From: Clostridiales bacterium
GTDB lineage: Bacteria > Bacillota > Clostridia > Christensenellales > Borkfalkiaceae
Direction of reading: 5' to 3'
DNA: 64,000 nucleotides
Assembly: GCA_015055805.1 (NCBI GenBank)
Contig: SVHN01000003.1
Location: 23,924 to 87,923, forward strand
In this document: piece by piece, positions 44,622 through 53,816 of the stretch
Layout: the number at the start of each line of letters is the position of its first letter
Numbering within the stretch: position 1 is the first letter of the stretch
Made by a program: the position numbers and the translations under genes
The notes under the pieces: model-generated
Told to the model about the DNA's origin: nothing
Seen by the model: the letters and a program-made list of their open reading frames with translations, nothing else
Databases searched by the model: none

Positions 44622-45167
44622 TCACTCAAACTGTCTAGATAAAAATGCTGCGCCGAGTTGGGCAAACTTTACGTCGGCAGAAGAAAATCTGTTAGATTTA
44701 TCCTTGTCGAAGATTAATACGCTACCGTAACAGTCGCCGCCCGATATTATGGGCACGATTATTTGGTTTTCCATTTCTATTTGGTCGCCTTTAACCACGG
44801 ATACCATATTACTTCCGTCGCTTTTAGAAAGTATCACGCTCTTGCGCTCTCTCATTACGTTTTCTAGTTCGTTAGATATAATTCTGCCGATAACGTCTTT
44901 ATTCTTTCCGCCCGAAACGTATATTACGGTATCGTTATCGGTAACCATACAGTTCTTTTCGGTTAGTTCTTCTATGCCGTCTGCAACCGCCTCAGCGTGA
45001 AAACTTATAGACGATATGGGTGAATATTTTTTAAACACCAACTCGTCCTTATTAGTATAGATTTCTAAAGGATCGCCTTCCCTTATCCTTAACGTTTTAC
45101 GTAACTCTTTTGGAATAACTACCCTTCCAAGCTCGTCTATTCTTCTCACTATTCCCGTGTCTTGCAT
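44622..45167 (-). CDS. spoVT: Stage V sporulation protein T
   Basis: 181 residues. Residues 1-50 form the AbrB swapped-hairpin DNA-binding domain: TGIVRRIDELGRVVIPKELR and TLRIREGDPLEIYTNKDE. The rest is a GAF domain, the fixed layout of SpoVT. In Bacillus it is a forespore regulator that adjusts sigma-G dependent genes. A sigma-G-like promoter lies just upstream. It precedes spoVB. Confidence 0.96.
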   Translation of the reverse strand: MQDTGIVRRIDELGRVVIPKELRKTLRIREGDPLEIYTNKDELVFKKYSPISSISFHAEAVADGIEELTEKNCMVTDNDTVIYVSGGKNKDVIGRIISNELENVMRERKSVILSKSDGSNMVSVVKGDQIEMENQIIVPIISGGDCYGSVLIFDKDKSNRFSSADVKFAQLGAAFLSRQFE

Positions 45168-45189
45168 AATTTTCCCTCCGTTTTACGGT

Positions 45190-45218
45190 TAGTATGTTGT
45201 TATACTCGGTTTTTATAC
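45190..45218 (-). promoter_or_regulatory. Sigma-G-like forespore promoter of spoVT
   Basis: On the minus strand: GTATA, 17 bases, CATACTA. This fits the sigma-G consensus (G-H-A-T-R, 17-18 bases, CATNHTA) and lies 23 bases before the spoVT ATG. spoVT in B. subtilis is a sigma-G gene. No other promoter match was seen here. Confidence 0.6.
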
Positions 45219-45257
45219 AAAATTATCCAACAAAAAAAATAGTGATGCACACAAAAA

Positions 45258-45287
45258 AATAAAGGCGAAAATTAATACGCCTTTATT
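45258..45287. terminator. Hairpin terminator upstream of spoVT
   Basis: AATAAAGGCG, 10-base loop, CGCCTTTATT, with a run of seven T on the minus strand. It terminates the small membrane protein gene at 45301 before the spoVT promoter. Confidence 0.82.
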
Positions 45288-45300
45288 GTAAAATATGATT

Positions 45301-45495
45301 TTATTTGTTTTTATTTGCTTTTATGCAGTCGATTAAACCTATAACGCCTATCACTACAAAAAGCACGGCAAGTATTAGCGTAATCGTCCACCTGATAAGC
45401 GGCTCACCTGCAACGGCTATAATGACATACGAAATAATGGCAGCGACGCCTATTACGATTTGAAATATCGCCAAAAAGAAATTCCAGCCTTTCAT
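45301..45495 (-). CDS. Small two-helix membrane protein
   Basis: 64 residues: KGWNFFLAIFQIVIGVAAII forms the first helix and LIRWTITLILAVLFVVIGVI the second, with a lysine-rich tail. The plan is like short hypothetical membrane proteins of Clostridia; no function is known. It lies 21 bases after the gene at 45517 and ends in a strong terminator, so the two may form a unit. Confidence 0.6.
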   Translation of the reverse strand: MKGWNFFLAIFQIVIGVAAIISYVIIAVAGEPLIRWTITLILAVLFVVIGVIGLIDCIKANKNK

Positions 45496-45516
45496 TTTAT
45501 CTTTCCTATCGTAAAT

Positions 45517-45864
45517 TTAATCTAAAACCAAGGATTTTTTCTTGCCCTTTTTATTCTTTGGATATTCCCTTATACGCATAACGAATTCAAGATTTATAGC
45601 CTCGACCTTTCCGTCCTTTTCAATAAGGATCGCACCGTCCGTTACTTCTTTAATCACACCCTCATACTGATGTCCGCCGTCAAATGAATAAATCAAACAA
45701 TCTTTATCAATAAATTTTTTAGCAAGTTCTTTCATTTCGGTATTCTCTCCTGTTTTTCTTTTTTTAATTACTTTCTTTATAATTACAGCTCTCCGATTAT
45801 TGCGGAAGGTAATAAAAATGATAACCCACAAAACGATTATAGGTATATACATTGATAAGTTCAA
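45517..45864 (-). CDS. Small membrane-anchored protein with a beta-rich C-terminal domain
   Basis: About 115 residues from a TTG at 45864, chosen because GGAGG lies 7 bases upstream; the ATG at 45852 lies 19 bases from that site. One N-terminal helix (YIPIIVLWVIIFITF), a basic stretch, then a small domain (MKELAKKFIDKDCLIYSFDG to INLEFVMRIREYP) with short beta strands, resembling Sm- or SH3-like folds. The C-terminal part could be translated separately from its own ATG at 45735. Function not known. Confidence 0.6.
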   Translation of the reverse strand: MNLSMYIPIIVLWVIIFITFRNNRRAVIIKKVIKKRKTGENTEMKELAKKFIDKDCLIYSFDGGHQYEGVIKEVTDGAILIEKDGKVEAINLEFVMRIREYPKNKKGKKKSLVLD

Positions 45865-45915
45865 AATACCACCTCCGATAAAACATAAACAAAGTTTGCA
45901 ACTTTTATTGAATAA

Positions 45916-46100
45916 GTACGCAATCAAGTAAATCCGAAGTTTGACGAACTATTGCGCAGTATATAAGCACTAATGCAATAAGGGGTTAGATACAAGCAAG
46001 ACAAGGAAAGTGAAGTTTTACGAAGTGCGTGTACTTTTACGTACACAATCGAGTAAAACTGATACTTGACACAGTATTGCGCAGTAGATAAGCCCTTATT
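45916..46100. repeat. Palindromic repeat element with a tandem half copy
   Basis: The complete element spans 45977-46100. Its ends, AATAAGGGGTTA and TAAGCCCTTATT, are inverted repeats, and its centre GTGTACTTTTACGTACAC is a near-palindrome, so the whole can fold into one long imperfect hairpin. Bases 46041-46093 recur at 45916-45968 without gaps, about 42 of 53 identical. The stop codon of the gene at 46100 lies at the element's edge. It is noncoding; short frames in it are not credible. Confidence 0.7.
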
Positions 46101-47311
46101 TATTGCCATGCTGTGGGACAATCCCTGTTCTCTTTAAACCACTCGGTATCTTTTAATACCGTATTATTATTTGAACACTCGGCGTAAACACCATTTTCGG
46201 CATCGGATATTATGACGACGTTACCGTTTAATATCTCGTAATTTTCTGCGTTCTCGTACTTATCGTCGGACGTATCGGGCGTGCCTTTATCGTTTAACGC
46301 TACGTCTATCATAATAGGAACGTAAACCTTTGCGGTATACGGTGCAATTCTATCTATAAACGCTTGCGTTGGGAAAGTATTGTCGAAGTTTTGAGTATAT
46401 TCAACGCTACCTGCACAGCAACATACGACGCACATCTTAGGTTTAATTTCCCTTAATAAGCAATCGTTTGACGAAGTCTTAGAGCCGTGATGACCTGCCT
46501 TAAATAATTCCACCTGAGTAAAGTCGTACTTTTCAGCAAGAGCCTCTTCACCTTCTTTTTCAAGGTCGCCTGTAAATAAGAACTGACGACTGCCGTGATA
46601 AAACATTAAGCATACAGAATAGTTGTTTTCGTCTTCGTGGCGTTCTTCATAATATTTATTATAAAGTATTTCCATTTTAACGTTGCCATCGTCGGTTAGA
46701 TTGTATATCTTCTGCGCGCCGTTCAATTGGTTATAGCACTCTAACGCAGTATAATGCTTTGCGCCGTTTTCTACTTCGTCGTTTCGCTCTTCGACGTAGT
46801 TTTTATAGGTTTCAGTAGTTTTGTCGGTAAGCGCAAAATCAATTATGGTTTCGCATTCGTAAAGGTCGAAAATACTTCCGTCTCTATCCGAAAAACCTGC
46901 GATATGGTCTTGGTCGGCGTGGGTTGCAATGACGTATTCAAGTTTGCCGTCCGTAACGTACTGATCGACGTATTTTTTGATATCGTCAATGCTGTTCGTA
47001 CGACTTCCTGCGTCGATTAGAATATCGTTATCGCCTGCCTTAATATAGGTGCAATCCCCTGCGTTGTCGTTGCCAAGCATCATAAAGTGGAAAGATATTG
47101 CGCCCTTGGCTTCAATTACGGTCGGCTGCTTTCCATCGTCAGGATTTTCTTCACCTTTAAGTAATAGTTCTATTTTAACGTAAAGCGGTTCGCCCTTATT
47201 TATAAATTTTTCGTAGATAAAATAACCTGCTAGAATAACAATCAAGAAGATTATTGCAATAACTACCGCTTTTGCTGAAAGTCTTTGTTTTCTTCTCCTT
47301 CTTCTCGCCAT
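46100..47311 (-). CDS. Secreted ComEC-like metallo-beta-lactamase-fold hydrolase
   Basis: 403 residues. A basic start (MARRRRRKQR), one helix at about 14-36 (VIAIIFLIVILAGYFIYEKF) and then an extracellular metallo-beta-lactamase domain. The metal site THADQDHIAGF is near 130, with NDILIDAGS before it and FLFTGDLEKEGE and KAGHHGSKTSSND after it. This is the ComEC/Rec2-like group. It lacks the ComEC channel, so it is a stand-alone hydrolase at the cell surface. The substrate may be a nucleic acid or phosphodiester; it is not known. The gene ends inside the palindromic repeat. Confidence 0.85.
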   Translation of the reverse strand: MARRRRRKQRLSAKAVVIAIIFLIVILAGYFIYEKFINKGEPLYVKIELLLKGEENPDDGKQPTVIEAKGAISFHFMMLGNDNAGDCTYIKAGDNDILIDAGSRTNSIDDIKKYVDQYVTDGKLEYVIATHADQDHIAGFSDRDGSIFDLYECETIIDFALTDKTTETYKNYVEERNDEVENGAKHYTALECYNQLNGAQKIYNLTDDGNVKMEILYNKYYEERHEDENNYSVCLMFYHGSRQFLFTGDLEKEGEEALAEKYDFTQVELFKAGHHGSKTSSNDCLLREIKPKMCVVCCCAGSVEYTQNFDNTFPTQAFIDRIAPYTAKVYVPIMIDVALNDKGTPDTSDDKYENAENYEILNGNVVIISDAENGVYAECSNNNTVLKDTEWFKENRDCPTAWQ

Positions 47312-47328
47312 AAAGCTCTCCTGTTTTT

Positions 47329-48303
47329 TTATAATAAATGCGCTCTTAGTTCTTCTTCGCTCATTGGCGAAAGATATTTAAGCGGAACGTCAAACACGGT
47401 CACAACACCGCTTTTACCTTCTTTTGCAAGCCTTGCAACCGCTCTTCCGTAAGCGGTTAAAACGCTGCCTGTAAACTCTGGGTTAGAATCTAATTTTAAG
47501 GACAGTTCAAGAAGATGCGCGTTTTTGTCGGTAGTGTTCCCCGAACGGAAAACAAAGCCGCCGTGAGAAAGTTTTTGCTGCATAACCTTAACTTCGGCGT
47601 CGCTAACGAAGTTTACGATAGTATCGTAATCGGCAAAGTAGTTTGGCATGCTTTTAATCTGCTGTTCGATAGCCGATTTATCCGCTCCGTCTTCTACCGC
47701 GACAAAACACTCTCTTAAATGCTTATCACGGGTTTTAAGGTCGGGGTTGTGCCCTGCTCTAACTGCGTTCAACGCCTCGTCTTTTGGGATAGTATACTGT
47801 ATTGCGTTCTTTACGCCTGCTATACGCCTTATTGCGTCGCTATGACCTTGCGACACGCCTTTACCCCAGAAAGTATAGTCGTTGCCTTGCGGTAAAACTG
47901 CGCCGAAAAGCATTCTTGCAATAGAGAAAACGCCGGGGTCCCAACCGATACTTATCGCTGCAAGCGTGCCGTTTTCTTTGGCGACCTTTTCTAGCGAAGA
48001 GTAGTATTCGGGAATTTTTGCGTGAGTGTCGAAAGAATCGACGGTGTTAAAGTCTTTAAGAAGTCCAGCTGTGTTTTTAGGTAGGTCGGTTGCGCTTCCA
48101 CCGCAAAGAAGAAGCACGTCTATTTGTCCCTTAAAACGTTCTAATTCGCTCACGCTATACACGGGAAAGTTTACCGCAGGACAAACCGACGACGGATCAC
48201 GACGGGTAAATATACCCACGCACTCCATATCGCTTGCCGCGTTTACCGCAAGGGTTACTCCCCTGCCAAGATTGCCATACCCTACAATGCCTACTTTTAT
48301 CAT
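47329..48303 (-). CDS. ddh: Meso-diaminopimelate dehydrogenase
   Basis: 324 residues. Converts tetrahydrodipicolinate to meso-diaminopimelate in one NADPH-dependent step, giving lysine and the peptidoglycan crosslinker. N-terminal VGIVGYGNLGRGVTLAVNA is the nucleotide-binding site, and SFDTHAKIPEYYSSLEKVAK, ISIGWDPGVFSIARMLF, and YTFWGKGVSQGHSDAIRRI are conserved in the Ddh family. It is upstream of the ComEC-like gene with an 17-base gap. It may act beside another DAP route elsewhere in the genome. Confidence 0.95.
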   Translation of the reverse strand: MIKVGIVGYGNLGRGVTLAVNAASDMECVGIFTRRDPSSVCPAVNFPVYSVSELERFKGQIDVLLLCGGSATDLPKNTAGLLKDFNTVDSFDTHAKIPEYYSSLEKVAKENGTLAAISIGWDPGVFSIARMLFGAVLPQGNDYTFWGKGVSQGHSDAIRRIAGVKNAIQYTIPKDEALNAVRAGHNPDLKTRDKHLRECFVAVEDGADKSAIEQQIKSMPNYFADYDTIVNFVSDAEVKVMQQKLSHGGFVFRSGNTTDKNAHLLELSLKLDSNPEFTGSVLTAYGRAVARLAKEGKSGVVTVFDVPLKYLSPMSEEELRAHLL

Positions 48304-48533
48304 GATATCACCTTTATATTTATTTTAACTATTTATATTTTACAACTTACGCCTAAAAAAACGAAACGATTTAACAAAAGTTTTAGTTATACGCACCATT
48401 AATTGAGGTTAAGTCCTTTTACGATATTTATTGACAATTACAATCAAATTTTTTATTACTTGTAAATATATAATGTCTTACACTACACATTATATAACGA
48501 CTTATCCCCTAAGTCAACCCAAGGAGTAATATT
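48304..48533. promoter_or_regulatory. Divergent control region between ddh and spoIIE
   Basis: 230 bases, AT-rich, without a gene. TTGACA at 48431-48436 is followed at 17 bases by TATTAC, and a TATAAT lies at 48469-48474. I could not identify a clear Spo0A box. The spoIIE ribosome site AAGGAG is at 48521-48526. Confidence 0.35.
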
Positions 48534-50813
48534 TTGAAAAACAAATTAAAATCAATCGACTATATGACCGTCGTTAAATATCTATCGATTTTCCTTTTAT
48601 TTTTACTCTTAAACAACGTCGAAAAGCAAGTTCTGCCATACTCTACGGCTATGCTTTGCTCGGTGCTATCGCGCGGCGGCTCACTTATTTTAACGCCTAT
48701 CCTTTACCTATTATCTTTTATTGTTCAAGGTCAATTCGGACTTTTAGCAAGCGCGGCTATTGCCGCTAGCGTAAACCTTTTTATAATCGGGCTTTACAGA
48801 AAATTTAAAAACGCGCCTAAATACGAAGTATTGGTTTTTCTCGGCGTGTCGCTCTTAGGTTTTATATTTATAGGCAACACCACCACCCAAATAGATATGG
48901 ATAAACGCGTTTTAACGCTAATATTAACTGTTGCGCTAGGTTTTTTCACAATGACTGCCACCAAAGTCGTTGCAGAAAAGGGGCTTAAATTTAAGCTAGG
49001 GTTTGAAGAGTTTGCAAGTTTATCCTTGGTTACAGCCATAACGGGTTTAGGGGTTTGCAATCTTATTTCACCGCTTATTTGGAAAGGAATTTCCGTGCTT
49101 ATTCTTCTTTTAGCCTGCTACCTTTACCGAACGGGAATAGCGACCATCGTGTCGTCGGTTCTGGGACTTAGCCTTGCAATATACTATCACGACCTTAATA
49201 TGGTTGCGCTATACCTTATACTTGCAATAGCCGCGGAAAGTATGTTCCCTATATCAAAGTATTCGTCGGCTATTGCCGTTGTCGGCGCAGATTACGTCGT
49301 ACAGATGCTGTTCGGGGTTTACTCGGTTTATTCGATTGTAGAATTGATTGCCGTTTTATCGGGCGCGGCTATATTTTGCGCTATACCCAACAAGCCCTTA
49401 AAAAGTCTAAAAGAAAAACTTTATTCTTTTAGAGAAAAACAGCTTGTTAGGCAATCTATAAACCGCAATCGCATTATGCTTGCAGGTAGACTTTACGACC
49501 TATCGGGCGTGTTTACTGAAATGGCAACGGCGTTTAACAGTTTTAACCGCAGTCAGCAGAGTGAAGAAAAGTCCAAAGAAGTTATGAAAAAGGAAATTTT
49601 ATCCGCATGTAAAGACTGTGATTATTACGACAGGTGCAAAGAACATACTAAAACGATAAACCTTGGCGTTTCGAAGATGCTTGATATAGGCTTTGCAAAA
49701 GGTAGGCTTTCCCTTATCGACCTACCAAAAGAGATCGGTGAGATATGTATAAAACCACAGAACACCCTATACGCCGTCAATAAGTTACTTGCCGACTATC
49801 GCACTTACGCGATAGAGCGAGCAAACGTGCAAAGCGGAAGAAATCTGCTTGCCGCGGAAGCGTTAGGCGTCGCTGAAATTTTACGCGGACTTGCGCTTGA
49901 ATCGGGCGCAACCTTAAAGTTCCAAAGTCGGCTTGAACGGTCTATATCAACGGCGTTTTTTAAGAGCGGAATACTGGTTAGTGAACTGCTTATATTCGGC
50001 GAAGAAGATAGGATAAGCGTTTCTATGGTCGTGGTTATGGAAGAGTTTTCCATACCGCAAATAGAGAAGATTTTGTCAAAGTGTTTAGACGTACAGATGT
50101 CTTTATGCGAACGCGCGGAAATATCAGATTATAAGTGCTATTTATCTTTTAGAAAAGCCGTAGAATACGACGCGGTATTCGGGCTTTCGAGGGCGGTTAA
50201 GGACGGCTCTACTGCAAGCGGTGACACGCACACGGCTACCCGCATATCGGGCGATAAATTTTTAGTTGCCTTATCCGACGGTATGGGCAGCGGAAAAGAT
50301 GCAGAAGAGATTTCTTCGGCGTCGCTATCATTAATTGAAAGTTTTTATAAGGCAGGGCTTAACAGCCCGCTTATCTTAAACACGGTAAACAAACTATTAT
50401 CCATTAACACCGAAGATAATTTCGCCGCGCTTGACGTTTCGGTCATAGACCTAAACGACCTTTCCGCCGACTTTATTAAGTACGGTTCGCCCTACGGATT
50501 TATCATAGGCGAAAACGGGGTTAAAATTATTGAAGGCAGTTCTCTGCCGCTAGGTATTATCGAAGAACTTAAACCGTCCGTTTGCCACACCGATCTATCC
50601 GACGGTGATATGTTGTTATTTATGACCGACGGTATTTCCGACGCGTTCGGCTCGTCTGGTGAAGTGATTGATTATTTACGGTCCGTCCCTGCCCTTAATC
50701 CGCAAACGCTTGCAGACGGAATATTAAGCCATGCCCTAAAACTATCCAACGGAAAAAAAAACGACGATATGACTGCTCTTGCGGTTAGAATTTACCGAAA
50801 AAACGTTGGCTAA
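48534..50813 (+). CDS. spoIIE: Stage II sporulation protein E
   Basis: 759 residues, starting at a TTG 7 bases after AAGGAG. N-terminal about 300 residues: ten or so membrane helices. Middle: a helical and cysteine-containing linker (CKDCDYYDRCKEH near 355). C-terminal about 200 residues: PP2C phosphatase with VALSDGMGSGKDAEEISSAS and LLFMTDGISDAFGSSG, holding the metal-binding aspartates. It dephosphorylates SpoIIAA and so activates sigma-F in the forespore. The only large plus-strand gene in this part of the window; ends in a strong terminator. Confidence 0.96.
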   Translation: MKNKLKSIDYMTVVKYLSIFLLFLLLNNVEKQVLPYSTAMLCSVLSRGGSLILTPILYLLSFIVQGQFGLLASAAIAASVNLFIIGLYRKFKNAPKYEVLVFLGVSLLGFIFIGNTTTQIDMDKRVLTLILTVALGFFTMTATKVVAEKGLKFKLGFEEFASLSLVTAITGLGVCNLISPLIWKGISVLILLLACYLYRTGIATIVSSVLGLSLAIYYHDLNMVALYLILAIAAESMFPISKYSSAIAVVGADYVVQMLFGVYSVYSIVELIAVLSGAAIFCAIPNKPLKSLKEKLYSFREKQLVRQSINRNRIMLAGRLYDLSGVFTEMATAFNSFNRSQQSEEKSKEVMKKEILSACKDCDYYDRCKEHTKTINLGVSKMLDIGFAKGRLSLIDLPKEIGEICIKPQNTLYAVNKLLADYRTYAIERANVQSGRNLLAAEALGVAEILRGLALESGATLKFQSRLERSISTAFFKSGILVSELLIFGEEDRISVSMVVVMEEFSIPQIEKILSKCLDVQMSLCERAEISDYKCYLSFRKAVEYDAVFGLSRAVKDGSTASGDTHTATRISGDKFLVALSDGMGSGKDAEEISSASLSLIESFYKAGLNSPLILNTVNKLLSINTEDNFAALDVSVIDLNDLSADFIKYGSPYGFIIGENGVKIIEGSSLPLGIIEELKPSVCHTDLSDGDMLLFMTDGISDAFGSSGEVIDYLRSVPALNPQTLADGILSHALKLSNGKKNDDMTALAVRIYRKNVG

Positions 50814-50823
50814 AATTTAATTT

Positions 50824-50862
50824 AAAAAACAAAAAACCGCTGCTTGCGGTTTTTTGTTTTTT
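50824..50862. terminator. Bidirectional terminator between spoIIE and the FGGY kinase
   Basis: AAAAAACAAAAAACCGC, 5-base loop, GCGGTTTTTTGTTTTTT: a 17-base-pair stem with A and T tracts that serves both converging genes. Confidence 0.9.
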
Positions 50863-52273
50863 AGAATATCTGCATTAATTTTTTTTCTTTTTCTTTGTAG
50901 TCTTTATATATCTTTTGGTATTCTGCGCTGTCGGCTTTATAGGTTTTCTTAATCGTTACTATTTTTTCGGCTGCACTCTCTACGCTATCAAACGCGCCGA
51001 TACCGACGCCTGCAAACATTGCGCTACCTAAACACGCCGTTTCGTTCTGTTGTAATGTTACTATCGTCTTGCCAGTAACCGCGCTTTTTATGTTGCACCA
51101 AAGGTCGCTCTTTCCGCCGCCGCCCATTGATCGAATTTGGTCTATCGGAAGATTCATATAGTCGACGTACTCTTTTATCATATACGCAACCGATTCCATA
51201 ATAGCGCGTACAAAGTGCCCCCTGTCGTGTTTCATTTCTATGCCGAAGAACACGCCTTTTGCGTTCGGATTATTCTCTGGCATAACCGTTCCGCAAAGGT
51301 GCGGTAGGGCTATTAGTCCTTCACAACCAGCAGGTGCTTTCTCGGCTATAACGTCTATTTTTCCGTAATCGAAGCCTTCACAAAAACTGCGCTTAAACCA
51401 TTCTAGCATCGCGCCTGCGGTGGGTGCCCACATCAAAAGACAGTAGGTGCCTTTTTTAACGTAGTGCGCTGGAACTTTTAAGCCTTCAAAGTAAGGCGGG
51501 AACTCGTTAGTTATTGCGCATACGGCAAGTGCCGTTCCCGTCGTTTCACTCATAAGCCCTTCTTTTACTACGCCTGCGCCCGTTATTCCTGCTATCTGGT
51601 CAAGTGACGAAGTGGTTACCTTTATTCCGTCGTATTCCCCGACCACTACACCACTCTCGTATAGGGTTGAAAGTTTATCTTCGGTTATGCCAAGATAGTC
51701 GAGCACTTCGGGAATATATTCGCCCGTATGAACGTTCATCAGTAGTGACGAAGAATATAACGCCCTAGACGCCGCAAACTTACCCGTCATGCGGTAAATA
51801 ATGTAATCTTCAAGCAATAGGAACTTATACGCTTTTTCGAATATTTCGGGGGCGTTATCCTTTAACCACTCTATCTTTGGCGCAGGATAGCCTGCCGGAA
51901 TTTCTGTCTGTCCCGTAAGTTCGTACATCTTCTTTATGCCGAACTTATTTTCCATTTTCTTAGCCTGTTCACTCGCTCTGTTATCCAGCCAAATAATGGC
52001 GTTCATAAGCGGTTTGCCGTCTTTATCAATTACTATTAACGTTTCGCCCTGCGTATCAACCGAAAGGGCGTCTATTTTATAATTTTTTCTGATTTTATCA
52101 ACGGTTGACTTAAACACCGCGAAAAACTCTTCGGCATCAAACTCGATAAACTCGCCTTTGGTTATGAGTTTATACTGCGCTGATTCAGATGCAAGGCAGT
52201 TACCTTCTTCGTCGAACAGACATGCCTTTAACGCGGTCGTTCCAAAGTCTACACCAAGTAAATGTTTGCTCAT
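50861..52273 (-). CDS. FGGY-family carbohydrate kinase (xylulokinase-like)
   Basis: 470 residues. N-terminal LLGVDFGTTALKACLFDEEG is the ATP phosphate loop; ALSVDTQGETLIVIDKDGKP, AIIWLDNRASEQAK, and the C-terminal IRSMGGGGKSDLWCNIKSAV and TACLGSAMFAGVGIGAF are FGGY blocks. The pattern is closest to xylulokinases, but ribulokinase or another ketose kinase cannot be excluded. It lies downstream of an MFS transporter and near a GH127-type glycosidase, giving a small pentose-use locus. Confidence 0.87.
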   Translation of the reverse strand: MSKHLLGVDFGTTALKACLFDEEGNCLASESAQYKLITKGEFIEFDAEEFFAVFKSTVDKIRKNYKIDALSVDTQGETLIVIDKDGKPLMNAIIWLDNRASEQAKKMENKFGIKKMYELTGQTEIPAGYPAPKIEWLKDNAPEIFEKAYKFLLLEDYIIYRMTGKFAASRALYSSSLLMNVHTGEYIPEVLDYLGITEDKLSTLYESGVVVGEYDGIKVTTSSLDQIAGITGAGVVKEGLMSETTGTALAVCAITNEFPPYFEGLKVPAHYVKKGTYCLLMWAPTAGAMLEWFKRSFCEGFDYGKIDVIAEKAPAGCEGLIALPHLCGTVMPENNPNAKGVFFGIEMKHDRGHFVRAIMESVAYMIKEYVDYMNLPIDQIRSMGGGGKSDLWCNIKSAVTGKTIVTLQQNETACLGSAMFAGVGIGAFDSVESAAEKIVTIKKTYKADSAEYQKIYKDYKEKEKKLMQIF

Positions 52274-52282
52274 ATTTTCTCC

Positions 52283-53656
52283 TTAAATCTTTGTATTAGA
52301 GTTTAGGTTATGTTCTCTTTTATAATCGCGACGAACAACCAAGTCTATTATAAAGGTTGCAAGTACTACGAACACAGTTAATCCGAACGTTACGTAATAA
52401 TACGCAGTCCACCCTGCAGCATCTAAGATCGCGCCCATAACTGTGGGCGTTACACCTGCTGAAATAGACGCTATCGCGTTTGATATTGCGCTATACGCGC
52501 CTGCGTTCATAACTTTACGCATCTTAAAGGTCATTACGCTTAGTACTACCGACTTAATGCCGTTTGCGATTATTACGAATATTACCGAAAGACCAAGTGC
52601 TAACCACATATTTACTTGGTAAAAGAGTGCAAGAAGTAACGGTACAGGTAAAAGTATAAGACCAAAAATTACACCTTGACGCACAAAGTCTTTGTGATGG
52701 TCGCACGAGCGTATTACCATCATCGGGCCTAAGGCTATTGCGACGGGCGCAACGATACTTACGTATATAGAAACGTCTTGACTTAGACCGTGAACGTCTA
52801 CCAAAAGACTGGTTATATAGTTCATGACACAATAGTAAAGCGACGTGATTAAAAACGCCATCACCAGATCTACTGCATAGAAAATAATTCTTTTTCTGGT
52901 AGTTTTTAAAGTGATTAGCGGATCGTCGTCGTTCATTGCATCGGATTTTTCAGTATTTTCTGCGCTGACGACAGCGGTAAGTTTTTTATCAAGCATTCCG
53001 TTGATTTTAGCAAAACGGCGAGATACGTACACTATAACTGCAAAGAAGATTAGTGACGCCATAAATATACCGCCGATTATAAAGTACGGTATTCTCCAAC
53101 TCTCACCGCCAAACCCTATACAGAGCGCGCTTAATAGGTACGCAACAACCGTTCCCGTTGCATAGCCTAAGTTCATCAAGACGTTTCCCCTAGACAATAG
53201 TTTTAAGGGTAAGTATTTTGTGAGCATTAGGTTACAACCACAGTATATACTTGCTTGAAACGCACCGCTTAAGCCAAAGAAAATCCAAATGTGCTGTATC
53301 TTTGTTGCAACGCCGATCAGTGCCGTTGTTATCGCTGCAAACGGTATGGTCCACAGCATGTATTTTCGCATATTTATCTTGCTCATAAAGAAGAATAGCC
53401 CTATCTGAACAAGACCGTACGTAACGAAATAATAGGTGTTTGCCATACTTGCGGTTGCATACTCTAGCCCCCACAAGTCGACTAAAAATTTAGTCTGCGA
53501 TGCAAACACACCTTTTGCCGCCATACTTGACGCAAACAGAAAAAAACACGCAAAAATCAATAAGTTTCCGTATTTGTATCTTTTTTTGTCTACGTTTGCA
53601 AGGTTGATGCTGTTATGCTGATTATGTAATTTAAAGTTAAAAAAATGCGTTGCCAT
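52283..53656 (-). CDS. MFS transporter, GlpT/UhpT-like
   Basis: 457 residues with about 12 membrane helices and a central loop near 210-235 (KKLTAVVSAENTEKSDAMND). The pattern of the first half (GVFASQTKFLVDLWGLEYAT, LTKYLPLKLLSRGNVLMNLG) recalls the organophosphate/sugar-phosphate MFS branch, but this is a weak similarity judged by eye. It probably imports the sugar or oligosaccharide used by the neighbouring kinase. Strong own promoter at 53722-53750. Confidence 0.8.
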   Translation of the reverse strand: MATHFFNFKLHNQHNSINLANVDKKRYKYGNLLIFACFFLFASSMAAKGVFASQTKFLVDLWGLEYATASMANTYYFVTYGLVQIGLFFFMSKINMRKYMLWTIPFAAITTALIGVATKIQHIWIFFGLSGAFQASIYCGCNLMLTKYLPLKLLSRGNVLMNLGYATGTVVAYLLSALCIGFGGESWRIPYFIIGGIFMASLIFFAVIVYVSRRFAKINGMLDKKLTAVVSAENTEKSDAMNDDDPLITLKTTRKRIIFYAVDLVMAFLITSLYYCVMNYITSLLVDVHGLSQDVSIYVSIVAPVAIALGPMMVIRSCDHHKDFVRQGVIFGLILLPVPLLLALFYQVNMWLALGLSVIFVIIANGIKSVVLSVMTFKMRKVMNAGAYSAISNAIASISAGVTPTVMGAILDAAGWTAYYYVTFGLTVFVVLATFIIDLVVRRDYKREHNLNSNTKI

Positions 53657-53721
53657 ATCCGTTTTCCTGTGTTTTTTCGTTTGTTTGCGTTTATGTTTTG
53701 TGTTTTTTCGATATCTTTTTT

Positions 53722-53750
53722 ATTATACAACTATAAAATTTTAATGTCAA
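53722..53750 (-). promoter_or_regulatory. Perfect consensus promoter of the MFS-kinase pair
   Basis: On the minus strand: TTGACA, 17 bases, TATAAT, about 65 bases before the MFS ATG. All twelve box positions match the consensus. Confidence 0.8.
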
Positions 53751-53772
53751 TTTACTTTTTATTAAAAAAAAT

Positions 53773-53806
53773 AAAAGCAGAAAGTTTTTTATCACTCTCT
53801 GCTTTT
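53773..53806 (-). terminator. Terminator of the GH127-type gene
   Basis: AAAAGCAGA, A/T-rich loop, TCTGCTTTT, with T-rich sequence after it on the minus strand. It lies 10 bases after the stop at 53817 and before the MFS promoter. Confidence 0.75.
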
Positions 53807-53816
53807 TATAATTTAA

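Noticed and set aside
45924..46121. Minus-strand frame of 65 residues
   Set aside because: It is formed by the palindromic repeat and has no ribosome site.
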